This document shows positions 53,981-64,000 of a stretch of 64,000 bases of DNA, one piece after another. Position numbers and translations under genes: made by a program. Within the stretch, counting starts at the first letter, position 1; each line of letters starts with the position of its first letter. The stretch is from the NCBI GenBank assembly GCA_000231825.2, contig JH720313.1, positions 1,114,834 to 1,178,833 of the forward strand, written 5' to 3'. The DNA comes from Tetrahymena elliotti 4EA. Its lineage: Eukaryota > Ciliophora > Oligohymenophorea > Hymenostomatida > Tetrahymenidae. The notes beneath the pieces were generated by a model that worked only from the letters and a program-made list of their open reading frames with translations, was not told the DNA's origin and did no database searches.

Positions 53981-55735
53981 TCATTTTAATACTCCTTCTA
54001 TAATATCCCCAATAGTTTTGATAAAAAGACAAAAGCAGCATTCTAAAAACTTAACTGTTTCAGTTCCCACATCTATTTCTTTGACTTTTACACAGCAACT
54101 ACAACAATCAGAAATACAATCACTGTTTATACAATTACAAGAGATCTGACTGCAGCATTTACACATATCTTCACAGCATCCTTGTGGAGTACATAAGTGG
54201 AAGCAGCAATCTCCTATATCGTGGCAACATTCAAGACAACAACAATGCCCATCACTATTTTTACATATATCAGTACAGTCAGGGCAATCTGGGAGACATT
54301 TACAATTACAATCTAGATTAAAAATACAACAATTTTTAACGCATTAACCAGTTTAAAGAAAGCATTTCTAGCAACAATTGGTGTATAATGAGGAAAATGT
54401 AGCAGGAATAAAGTCTATTCCTTAACAACAAAAATTAGTACATGAATACCAGCACTAGTTAGACCAATCTCCACAACATCTGAATGGGGCATAGAAACAA
54501 TGCTCAACTCCTTCAACACATTATGAGCAAGATTCTTTACAACAAAGAGATCCAATTGATTTGAAAATAAAATTCAGAAATCTAAAAGGTAGATAAATTA
54601 AATGAAAAAAAAGATCACACATCCACTTTATCATACAATCATCCATATACAACAATTAACAGCAACATGGGTCAGAGTGATATCCTGGAGTATCAGCAAA
54701 AAGATACACTACATTACTTGTAGATGTTGCTACAGCATGAGAAACAGTATTTCTCTTCACATAAGTACTTTTTCTCTTAACTCTAGTTTCTTTTCTAACA
54801 TATTATTCTTGTTATGGCTATTTTATACTCTAAGAAGTTGTTTAAGGAACTTATTTAATATCCTTAAGTTCTATATTTATATTCCTTTATTCTATTATTA
54901 TAGGATTAGGTGGATAAGGATTGACAGGTTAATTCATCATTGGTGGAGGTGGATAAAGATTAGGATTGGGATAGGGATTCTAATTAAGAAATCCTTGTTG
55001 GTATTCAGGTTAATTCATCATTTAAGGATTCATTCCTTGAATAGGATACTAATAATTTTGATTAGTGTTGTAATAGCCACTTCCATATTGATTAGGATTA
55101 TATTGATTTTATTCATTATTATTGTATAAATTATTTTAATTTCCATTCATATTTTGATTTACCATCATCATTTATGGGTTGGTGTCATAAGGTTGTTAAT
55201 ATTAATAACCAGCACTTTGTTAGTAGTTTTGATTTTAATTTATTTAAGCATTTTTTAGTTAATTCTCTTCATCTTAATGATAATAGTTGATATGCTAATT
55301 TGGCTGAGAAGGCTCCAAAGACTTAGGAAGATTAGATTTGGAATCTTAATATTACATTTATGGCATTTCAAAATTGATATAGAGATCTGTTTTTACATTC
55401 TACTAATTACTTGGATTAGAAACTTAAATATTTTGCTGCTATACCTACTTAAAATATTAACAATAATTTAGTTTAGTTAATTTGATTTTTTATTTAGGAG
55501 ATAATATTACAAGAGAACTAGTAGGCTAAAAGTTGTCAGAAATGGGTCTAGCTGCAGGAGGATAATTATAATTTGGTTATCCAATTTATACTTAATCAGT
55601 ATTTTATTGATTTAATCTCAGATCCATGTTATTATATCTTGACTGAGGAATCACTTTGGTAGATATTCTTTCATTTTCTTCTGCTTAATCAGCATCTTAA
55701 AAACTTGATTTATTTTACTTACCACCGTTTAACAT
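53981..55735 (-). CDS. Gln/Asn/Pro-rich protein with a cysteine-dense C-terminal domain, single exon
   Basis: The start is ATG 55735-55733 (MLNGGKQNKSSF) and TGA is 53983-53981, giving 584 aa in one exon. Residues 1 to about 310 are disordered and rich in Gln, Asn, Tyr and Pro (PNPNLYPPPPMMNQP). After a basic linker (KETRVKRKSTYVKRNTV), residues about 357-565 contain more than 50 cysteines, mostly as CC pairs and CxC/CxxC (SDPCCCQ, DCPDCTDIC, GHCCCLECC, SDCCSCC). Two short hydrophobic patches (HLIYLPFRFLNFIFKSIG and the end ECCFCLFIKTIGDIIEG) border the Cys part and suggest membrane contact. The spacing is not that of ciliate metallothioneins, which are small. It has some flavour of PLAC8/CYSTM-like palmitoylated proteins. 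Function is unknown. A plus-strand ORF at 54,602-55,129 is only its antisense shadow. Confidence 0.75.
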
Positions 55736-57341
55736 AATAGAAGTAAATTAATTAAAAAATTGAACTTTTTTTCTTTTAATAAATTTTATAACAATAAGAA
55801 AAATTTAAAAACATTTAACTAGTTCTATTTGGTAGGGTACTACTTTTTTTAAGTTCTAAGTTCTAGTCGATAAAGATAAGAGTATTATTATTAAACACTC
55901 AACTCTCTTAATAAAATAAAGATACTTATTTTTTATAAAAAAAGATAATTGTAAAGTGTTCACTTAATAAATTATTTATATCAGGCATTCTAATTAATAT
56001 GGATTTTTTATTCATTTTTTAAGGAAATTTTTAGTCCATTTTTTTAATTGATACTTTATCAAAAAAATAAAAATTTTTTCATTGAGGTTAATGAAAAAAC
56101 AAAAAATAAATAAAAAATGAAATAATTAAATTATATTTTTCATAGGTTTTTTTATCTAAATGTACTCTTTTTAGAACTAAAATTAAGTAAATTATGATAA
56201 TTTTACTTTACTTTTATTAAAATTTAAAAAGGTACTATTAATTAAATTTACAAAAAAGTAATAAGTTTAAATAAGTCGATAAATAAAATTAAGTTAATTT
56301 GTTATTACTAAAATTTTTATGGTACTATTAATTAAATTTACAAAAAATATAATCAGCTGGAGCTAATGAAATTCAATAAGTTTCATTTTATAAGAAATAT
56401 GTGATACAATCAATCAAGGAAAATTTTAAAAATAATTAAATAAGCTAAAAACTTTTTAAATCTAATTGTTTTTCACATTTAGTCTTTATCTAAAATAATT
56501 AGGAACTAAATCAAATATTAAGGATCTTTGTGTTTCAATAAATATATTTTCTATTAAATTTATTTAAATAGTTAATAAAGCATACATATAAAATTAGATA
56601 AGTTTAAGTATGATTTGAAATATTCATAAATTAATGCTTTCATTTAACAAAATGATGATTAATTTGCATTAAAGTAATTTATTTTGAAAATTCCTTTTTA
56701 ATTAAAATTTTGTTATTATTTTTACATTTTAAATATTTCTTTTCAACATAATTTAATTGATTTTCAAAATAAGCTTCAAATAAAATTAAATAATCAACAT
56801 AATTTTATTTTTTTATACAAAAATAGTTGATTGCTTGTAGTTTATTTGCTATTTAAGACCAAGCAAGAATAATTTTTAGAATTTTAGAGATAATTTTTTA
56901 GTATTTCAAAATTTATCTTAACTCATGTTCTTTTAAGATTTACTTCGATTTGATTATTAATAATAAATAATTAACTCCCATTTTATATTTTATGAGTAAA
57001 ATTTAATTTAAAAATTTAACACTTATGGAGGTTATTCTTTGAATTTTTACCAAATAAAATTATTATCTTCCCTCTATTTGATAATTTAATTAAATTTTTG
57101 TTCAAAATTTGAAATTTTAATTTTATTAAGAAAGAATTTTTATCAAAAATTTTTTATTATTATTACCTTAATAAATATTGCTTTTAATTAAACTGAGTGA
57201 TTGATTGAATTACTTATAAATTAATTAGAATACATCTATTGATTCTTTTCTCTCACATAATATAAAAGTAATTTATCAAAAACAATTCTAAAAAAGAAAA
57301 ATATAAATAAGGTACATATTTTTGGATAACCTCATTCTAAA
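55736..57341. other. Divergent intergenic region with a direct repeat
   Basis: About 1.6 kb between the start of a minus-strand gene and the start of a plus-strand gene, so it should contain both promoters. AT-rich and non-coding by eye. It holds the 27-bp direct repeat listed separately. Confidence 0.6.
56231..56347. repeat. Two direct copies of a 27-bp sequence, 90 bp apart
   Basis: The sequence beginning GGTACTATTAATTAAATTTA occurs at 56,231-56,257 and again, identically over 27 bp, at 56,321-56,347. Similar TTA.TAAAATTT sequence precedes both copies, so the unit may be about 90 bp and degenerate. It lies in a divergent promoter region. Confidence 0.8.
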
Positions 57342-58517
57342 ATGTCCGAAGAATAACTCGATATATTTGATGATGATGCAGAAAATTAAGAAGTTGAAGG
57401 AGTAGATGATTTAGGTTTAGATGGCTAAGAAGGTTTAGATTAAATCGAAGGATTAAGTGGTGATGATTATGGTATTGATGAAGCAGAATTAGAAAAATTA
57501 TTAAAGTCAGATGAACCTTCTAAAAAGGTTAAAAGGGAAAAAAAATCACCTTCCGGAAATGAAAGAGAGCATAAGCCATAAAAGCCAAGAAATTCTAAAA
57601 AAGAAGAAGAGTAATAATAGATTATGTAAAAAATAAAAGATGAAGTATAAAAAATCAAAAAAGAAATGAGAGATATTCATTAAAGAGATGTTAAAGCCGT
57701 AAAAGATTAAAAACCTCCACTAAACAAAGTAAAGCACATTGATGATATAGTTTCAAAGCTAAGCAAGGTAGAAGATTTATTTATTTAAATTATGCAGTTA
57801 GTAGCACTAGAAGTGTACTTTTTTATTAGAGAGTGTAAGACAAACCTAAAAAAAAACTCTTTAAGTTAGAGTTAAAAACAGTTTAAATCTTAAATTAGTA
57901 AGCAATTAAGATAGATTGAGCCAGGTAATTTGAATAAGAAAAAGATAAGCATAAGAATTCAAATTTTATTTAGCTCCTAGCTCTAATTGTATTTTTATTC
58001 AAGGGTATTTAACAAGGAAACAAAAAAGAACTGCTTTTATTTCAAGACACACCAAAAAAGCTTATTCACTTAATTTATTTGAATTTATTTTATTTATAGT
58101 TAAGTGTCTAGAGAGAATTTGTTTAAGAGAAAGGTATTGATTGTTTGACTGATTGGCTTGATAGAATTCCAAATGGACCAGAACCAAGTGTTACTTTAAG
58201 AAAGAAATTATTATAGTTCATTTATGAATTGAATGTAAATCGCAGAAATTTGAGTGGAATTCGTCTAGGAAAAGTTATATACAAGCTATCATAAAAGAGT
58301 AGAATACATTTGATACATTTCACTAATTTCATTAAATATAATTTACAAAAGGTGATATCAAAGACATAAGAATATTAGCAAATAAAATTGTTGAAAAATG
58401 GAGTAAAATTATTAATAGCAAAGTAATTGTTTTACTAAAAAATAATTATTCTATGAATTAACAATGTTTTACAAAAAATAGGATAGAGATGATGATAATG
58501 ATGATGATTATTAATGA
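57342..58517 (+). CDS. IWS1/Spn1-like transcription elongation factor
   Basis: The ATG at 57342 opens MSEEQLDIFDDDAEN. The N-terminal 100 residues are acidic then Lys-rich and disordered. The conserved part is the IWS1/TFIIS N-terminal (TND) helical domain: CLTDWLDRIPNGPEPSVTLR, then KLLQFIYELNVNRRNLSGIR, LGKVIYKLSQKS, DIKDIRILANKIVEKWSKII. The order 'WL...PNG..P...LR..LL', '.SGIGKV.Y.L', 'N......I...W...I' is that of IWS1. A late intron (about 58,301-58,353) and a last intron before 58,482 place the end at an acidic tail with TGA at 58,515-58,517. Exon boundaries between about 57,770 and 58,105 are unresolved. IWS1/Spn1 binds Spt6 and works with RNA polymerase II in the nucleus. The protein is shorter than animal IWS1, close to the minimal conserved core. 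Confidence 0.75.
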
Positions 58518-59473
58518 TCTTTAATGTATTCTTAAAGTTATTATAATGACAAAAATAGTATTTTACAATTTATATTCAAATGTATAAACAAATCACACTC
58601 AATTAACTTCTAAAAAAACTAAGACTTACTTTAAATCTTACTCACATTATAATATTATATTCTTTAAATATCTATTTGTTTATTTGTTAAAATTTATTTT
58701 TGTTTTTATTAAAATTGATATCTAATTTTTTAAGAATTTATAGCCAGTAATGTTTTGAATTTGAGGTAAGAATTTTAAATCTTATTATAAATTTTACGCA
58801 GCAATAAAGCATATCATTTTTAGCTTAACTTGAAAAATTTTCAAGAATTAATAGATATGCTAGGTTTAATTTATCATTACTAAAATTGTTTTTGAAATTA
58901 TTTCATGCTTTTTTCCTTTAAAAAATGTTTGATTATTATCAAATTTAATATATTAGTAGATTTTTTTAATGATGCTAAAATAAGGATACTTTTTTTTTAT
59001 TTATTTAGACCAAACAAATCAAGAAATTATTAGAAAATTGGTCGATGTTTTTTTTCTTGAAATACAAAATTTGTTAAGAATCAAAGTAGCTGGACTTTAC
59101 TATTATATAAATAAGAAATGAAAGTGTATTTGATATTAAATTTGGTTTTTTAGGTTGAGATATTAGAAATTCAACTAAAAATGTGATTTTAAGTGATTTT
59201 AATATTTTTTATATATATTTGGTGGGGATACAGGAAGATGATAAGAAACAATCATTTAAATTATGAATGATAGATGAAATACAAGATAAATAATGAGATC
59301 ATTTTGTAAAATCCTAAATTTATAATAAATAATTATTGGATAAGATTACAATAAATAATCTTTTTATTTATATATTTCTTTAATAAGCTTTACTAAAACA
59401 GCAATTAAGATTAATAACAACAAGAAGTTCAAGAAAACTCAATCATAATCAACATTTAAATTAGGGCATTAAA
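58518..59473. other. Intergenic spacer
   Basis: About 0.95 kb of AT-rich DNA with T-runs near 58,990 and 59,050. No exon recognised. Confidence 0.6.
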
Positions 59474-62371
59474 ATGCATAGAAATATTTCTACTCCAGTT
59501 ATTTCTAAAAACTAATCCATCCAAGTACCTGACTATATGATATAGAACTAAATAGATTAGATCTAGATTGCAAGTGCATGCTCATCTAATTAAAATTTAT
59601 CTTAAAATAATATTTAGAATAATTAGCAGTATATAGCTTCTACCTCTAATTCTTACTTATCCTAGTTATTGGGTAATAATGCTCCACTTACAAGTGCATT
59701 ATCTGCAGCAGTTTATTGCTAACACAGGTTAATTTATAATAAAAACGGAGCTGAATCATTAGAAATAGCATCACTTACAAAAGTAATGACTTTCTTTGCA
59801 TCTTTGAAACTTAGTGCTAAACATGAACTTGATCCACAAACAGTTTATGTTAGAGTTCCTAAATTTGCAGCTTTTATATGTGGTACATCAGCTTGTCTAA
59901 GGAATGGAGAGTACATTAAACTCTGTGATTTATTCTATGCTCTCATGCTTCCTTCTGGAAATGATGCAGCTTGCACTTTAGCAAATTTTTTTGGGTAGAT
60001 TGAAAGAAGAAAAGTAAATTCTTCATCAACTTTTTTGGACTAATAAGCTACATAAGTTTTAAAAAAAATATACGGTCTAAGCGGAGATGAAGAATAATAA
60101 AGCAGCAATAATCAATAGCTTAGAGAATCTGAAATATCTACAGATACTTAAGAATAGGATTCTAAGGATAGTGGAGAAGATGATAGTAGTTCTTCCAGAT
60201 ATTCATAAGGAGTTAAAAGAGAGGAAAACAAATAAATTCAATAAATTCAATAAGATTAATTATCAAAGTAAGCTGAAAACGTTCAAGATAAGAATACTTA
60301 GCCACTATAAAAATAAGATTAATAAAATGAAAATCCCAAAAATTCAAGCTTGAATATTATTGAAGATTACAAATTCCATTAGCAATAAGGAGATGTTCAA
60401 GAGAACATGAAATTCTTTGTGAAAATAATGAATCAAGAAGCTTAAAAACTCTAAATGCGCAATACATAATATACTAATCCTCATGGATTAAGTGATAAAG
60501 GTAATAAGAGCTCCGCTATTGATTATGGAAAACTTTGCTTTGCTGCTATGTCTTCCTTTGCTTTATTTAGGTAAGTGGTTAAGACTTCATTTTACTCTTG
60601 TAATATACTCTTGAATAAAGAGCTAATCTCGAGCAAAAAAAATTAGATCTAAACACCTACAAATTAGAGTAAGAACCTCTCAATCTAGACAATGAGAAAT
60701 GCATAATGGGAAAATACAAATAAATTACTTTTACGCAACTCTTGTTTTATTGGAATTAAGACTGGAAATACCCCTAATGCAGGCCCATGTTTAGCTACCT
60801 ATTTTCAAAAAAATGGAATTGATATTTAAGTCATTGTGTTAAAATGCAAAGACTCTGAAAAAAGATGGATAGACAGCTCAAAACTTGCTGAATGGGCTTA
60901 TTAATAAATACTATCAGATTGTACATAAACACTTTAAACTGAAAACGCTGGTGGTAACTCAAGACTCATGTCAGCTTAAAGAAATCGCTTAGTAAAAATC
61001 TAGAACTAATACTAGGACGAATTTACAAAATTACTGTAGTAAAATAAATAGGAAGATCCAAGTAGTAAATCTTAATTAATATCTGATTTTAATTCAAGAT
61101 ATAGACCTAAAACTACAATTTAGACAGAGCATTCTTAGAGCAAGCTGCATACTTAATTGGGTTTAAGAGGAATTTCTCAAAATAAAATTCAAGCTGCTGT
61201 ATCTTTTCATTAAAAATATAATTCATCAAACTAGATTACATAAGAAAAAGAAAGAAATAAAAGTGGATGTAAAAGTGGACCTAGCTCATCTTAATTCCCA
61301 AGCTAGAATAATAAGAAAAATATGTCCAGTATTACCTTGATTAATGAAAACAATAAAATAAATCAATCAAAGTACAATATAAACTTATCTTAAAATATTA
61401 TCAATAATTCTCAGAATGCTATCAATAATTCATAAAACCACATTAGAATTAACAAAAGCTAAATGTTTAATAGAAACACAGACCGCTATGACATCTAAAG
61501 TGATTAGAGCTCTATTTAAATAATTAGTTGTGATGAACTAGACTAAAAGAATAACTAAGATGATATTTACATTGAAGAAGACAATAACTTAAGCTTTGAA
61601 AAAAATGATAACTATAAATCTAATGATTTATAAATGTTATCTGATTCTTTCTAAGAAAATATAGAAGATCTTCTTCGCTTAAAGTCTTAAAGCTAAAAAA
61701 ATATAAATGGATTGAGTGCTCATAAATTAAGTAGCATTGATTTTTTAAAAGGAATAGAAAAAAACTTTTCATCCTAAAATAATCTAGATTCAGAAGTTCA
61801 TGCCACTATTAACAGCTACAGATAAATAACAGTCAAAGCCAAGGATTAATCAAATAACTAGAAAAAGCCTTAGACAGCTGTATTCAAGTTATAAAAAGTA
61901 GATAGTAAAGAAGCTGATTCATCAAGCAATAACTTAAATAAAAGTAATTTTTAAAATAAATTAATTAGTCCTAGGAGAAGAATAATAAATGCAAAATCTT
62001 AGATGAGCAGTGTGGATTTAACTGACAACAATACAAAGAAAATAACAAATCAATCACAGATTTTTGGACAAAATAGATTTAGTATTTCAACAAGCTCATA
62101 AAATAGAATAAAAACTAGTAAAATGTTCAGTCTTAATATCATTTAGCAAAGTAATAATTTACAAATAGAAAATCAAAAAATTTCCTCTACTAAAAACTTT
62201 TAAACAAAATTGAATTCAACGAAAAATGTTTAATTTGCTTAATAATTGCCACCAATTCCTAATAAAAGCTTAATAACATCAAATAATAAATTTAGCGAAG
62301 ATATTATTTCTCCTGCTAAATAAAATTTAAAAACTTTAAACCAAAGTGTCATCAAATAAATCTTTTAATGA
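59474..62371 (+). CDS. Peptidase S11 (D-alanyl-D-alanine carboxypeptidase) domain protein with low-complexity insert and tail, intronless
   Basis: The ATG at 59474 opens MHRNISTPVIS. The frame is open without introns to TGA at 62,369-62,371, giving 965 aa. All three penicillin-binding motifs are present in order: SLTK at residues 100-103 (nucleophile Ser and Lys), SGN at 161-163 (in MLPSGNDAA) and KTG at 429-431 (FIGIKTGNTPNAGP). NPHGL follows the expected context at 335-339, and WENTNKLL precedes KTG, as in DacA-type enzymes. Between SGN and NPHGL is an acidic Gln/Glu/Asp/Ser-rich insert of roughly 100 residues absent from bacterial enzymes. Residues about 470-965 are a Ser/Asn/Gln-rich disordered tail. 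There is no signal peptide. Reassigned Gln codons run throughout, so it is native to this genome. The domain suggests cleavage of D-Ala-D-Ala or another ester/amide. A GTAAGT at 60,571 is not needed as a splice site, because the frame continues. Confidence 0.85.
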
Positions 62372-63524
62372 AATAAAATAAAAATAATAATCATTAAAAT
62401 TATAAAAATAGTTTAAATTAAATACTTCTGAAATCATAAAAAACTCTTCACAGTTATATAATATAAAATATATCTCTAAATTCTTTATTCTAAATTGATT
62501 CTCATTAATATTAATTTATAAAATAAAAACCAATTTTGCTTTATCACTTATGGATTGATGTAAATGTACAAATTTTTGTAAAAAATATATTTTCCTTTGA
62601 AATTTAATTACTTTTCGAGTTTTTATTTATGAAAAATTAATAATACTATTTTAGAAATATGTATTTCAGCTATTAAATTTAGTTGCAAATTCTTAGAAAA
62701 ATTGAGAAACAAACATTAATTTTAATGATTTGAAAAATACTTTCAAAAAAAAAAAATTTTAGAAATTTTGTTGCTCCATTTACTATCTTAATTATCTATC
62801 TTATAGATTTTTCAAAAATTGCATGAAAGTAATTTTGCAAAAAAAATCTTAATCTTGAAAATTTATTTGAATTAAATTCTTTTTTTTTTCTCAATTATTT
62901 TGAAAATATTTGTTTTTTATTAAATAATTGAATTCTTTCTCTTTTTAAGAAATACTTAAATAAAATTATTTTAAATTTGATTTCGATAAAGCTTTGATAG
63001 AAATAATTTATTTTGATATAAAGTTAGATTTTGATGTATTTTCTTATCTAATGGTATATTAAATATTTTTTAAGATGAGTAATTGAAGAAATAATTTGAA
63101 AACATTCAATTTATTTAATCAAGAAATTTTTGTGATTGTAATCAAAATTTTAGTTTTAGGAGATATTTTTTTAGTAGAAAATCAAATGAAAATATTTTGA
63201 TGAGTTGTCTCATCAAAAAAAAATAGAAGAAATAAAAACACTTTTATTTTTGAGATATTTAAAAGAAAATATTTTTAAAAATAACTTTTAAAAGCGCTTA
63301 GAATTAATTAATTCATCGTAATAGACTTAGGAAAGATTTTTCGATGAAATCTAACAATTATTTGGCGGCTTTAACATTAATTTTTGATATTACTTTAATC
63401 AGTTGATATATAAAATAATCAACTGATGAATAACTAGAAATCTAATAATTATTTTCAAAAATCTATTAATAAAAAAAAACTAAGCTTTAATCTTAGCAAG
63501 TAAATATCTAAACACAAGTAAAAA
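62372..63524. other. Intergenic spacer
   Basis: About 1.15 kb, very AT-rich with A and T homopolymers. A GATATATAAAATAATC-like stretch occurs about 120 bp before the next start. No gene recognised. Confidence 0.6.
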
Positions 63525-63899
63525 ATGTCAAATATGGAAACTGAAAACCAAGAACAAGAATAGATTGTTTATCCCAGAATTCTTTTCTAACAAATGGAGT
63601 AATTTAGAGGTAAAAAGGTAACAGTTGTTGGAAACGTATGCAGCGAAGACTAAAATGACTCTTTAGTTATTGAATTTGGCCCCGCAGGATTGAATTGTAA
63701 TTTTTTCTAATTAATTTAGTGATATTGTAAAAAAATAATTTTTATAGAATTTGTAGTTGTAGATAACTAAAGAAGAGTCGATTTAAATAGTACCACTAAA
63801 TTTGTTGAAATTAGAGGTGTTGTTATGAATAGTAATACAGTTAGTTGTGAAGAATTAACTGAATTTGAATAAAAAGAACCTTTTGGTAATAATTAATGA
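63525..63899 (+). CDS. RPA3-like small subunit of replication protein A, 2 exons
   Basis: The ATG at 63525 opens [19 protein letters not shown]. An intron at 63697-63747 joins in frame, and the TGA is at 63,897-63,899, giving 107 aa, close to the usual 110-120 aa of RPA14. The segment [20 protein letters not shown] has the RPA3 pattern (Pro-Arg-Ile, then a spacer, then Phe.Gly-Lys.Val..Val-Gly). It is followed by alternating strands ([41 protein letters not shown]) that fit a single OB fold. RPA3 helps assemble the heterotrimeric single-strand DNA-binding complex in the nucleus. A short acidic/Gln end replaces the amphipathic C-terminal helix of longer homologues, or that helix is the [10 protein letters not shown] stretch. 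Confidence 0.7.
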
Positions 63900-64000
63900 A
63901 ATATTTTGATGGGTTAGAATTTTTTAAATATGATTTTATTAATTATATAAAATATAGATTTTGACACTTATGCCAAGCTTATTCAATTATCCTAAGGTAA

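Noticed and set aside
54602..55129. 175-codon plus-strand ORF under the standard code
   Set aside because: It is exactly antisense to the well-supported minus-strand Gln/Asn/Pro- and Cys-rich gene, and it starts and stops without regard to ciliate code.
60087..60353. 88-codon standard-code ORF inside the S11 gene
   Set aside because: It is an alternative frame of the acidic insert; the S11 frame continues unbroken on both sides.
60571..60646. Apparent intron (GTAAGTGG...ATTAG) in the S11 gene
   Set aside because: The frame stays open through it, and the translated segment (SSFALFRQVVKTSFYS) fits the expected S11 sequence between NPHGL and KTG.
1..64000. tRNA, rRNA, CRISPR arrays, bacterial operon signals, insertion sequences
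   Set aside because: I scanned by eye for TPsiC-type GGTTC boxes, repeat-spacer arrays and transposase-like motifs and found none. Shine-Dalgarno sites and operons do not apply to this eukaryotic DNA.

Overview
The window reads as nuclear DNA of an oligohymenophorean ciliate, most like Tetrahymena. It is very AT-rich. Genes become readable only when TAA and TAG are read as glutamine and TGA is the sole stop. Introns are short, AT-rich GT...AG introns (about 40-490 nt). Standard-code ORF calls are therefore nearly all fragments or shadows, and the gene models here were rebuilt by hand under the ciliate code, using exon phase as a check.

Layout. 0-10 kb: three plus-strand genes, namely a coiled-coil protein with a CLSCG motif (227-3069), a 252-aa low-complexity protein (3811-4905) and a 959-aa Gln/Asn-rich protein (5226-8332). 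9.9-23.2 kb: one giant many-exon receptor-like gene (signal peptide, LamG-like part, furin-type Cys repeats, beta-helix part, multi-pass membrane part). 23.2-37.5 kb: a 14-kb stretch without a convincing gene. Its first part (about 24.2-32 kb) is visibly richer in GC than the surrounding spacers and carries several long TGA-free frames; the rest is featureless AT-rich DNA. 37.5-43.4 kb: an LVIVD-repeat, single-pass membrane protein with a cadherin-like module. 44.5-55.7 kb: four minus-strand genes, namely an intronless 2,154-aa NTPase/WD40 protein, an MFS transporter, a small protein of unknown function, and a Gln/Asn/Pro-rich protein with a dense cysteine tail. 57.3-63.9 kb: three plus-strand genes, namely an IWS1/Spn1-like elongation factor, an intronless protein with a bacterial-type peptidase S11 (D-Ala-D-Ala carboxypeptidase) domain, and a small RPA3-like subunit of replication protein A.

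The genes do not form a pathway. They mix surface/sensing proteins (three membrane proteins and the NTPase/WD40 protein), housekeeping chromatin/replication factors (IWS1, RPA3) and low-complexity proteins. The observations most worth following are the S11 peptidase in a eukaryote without a cell wall, the GC-elevated gene desert, the Cys-rich modular protein, and the frequent use of a reassigned TAA/TAG codon immediately before the TGA stop. I saw no tRNA, rRNA, CRISPR array, telomeric repeat array or chromosome breakage sequence. All calls are by eye; nothing was searched against a database.
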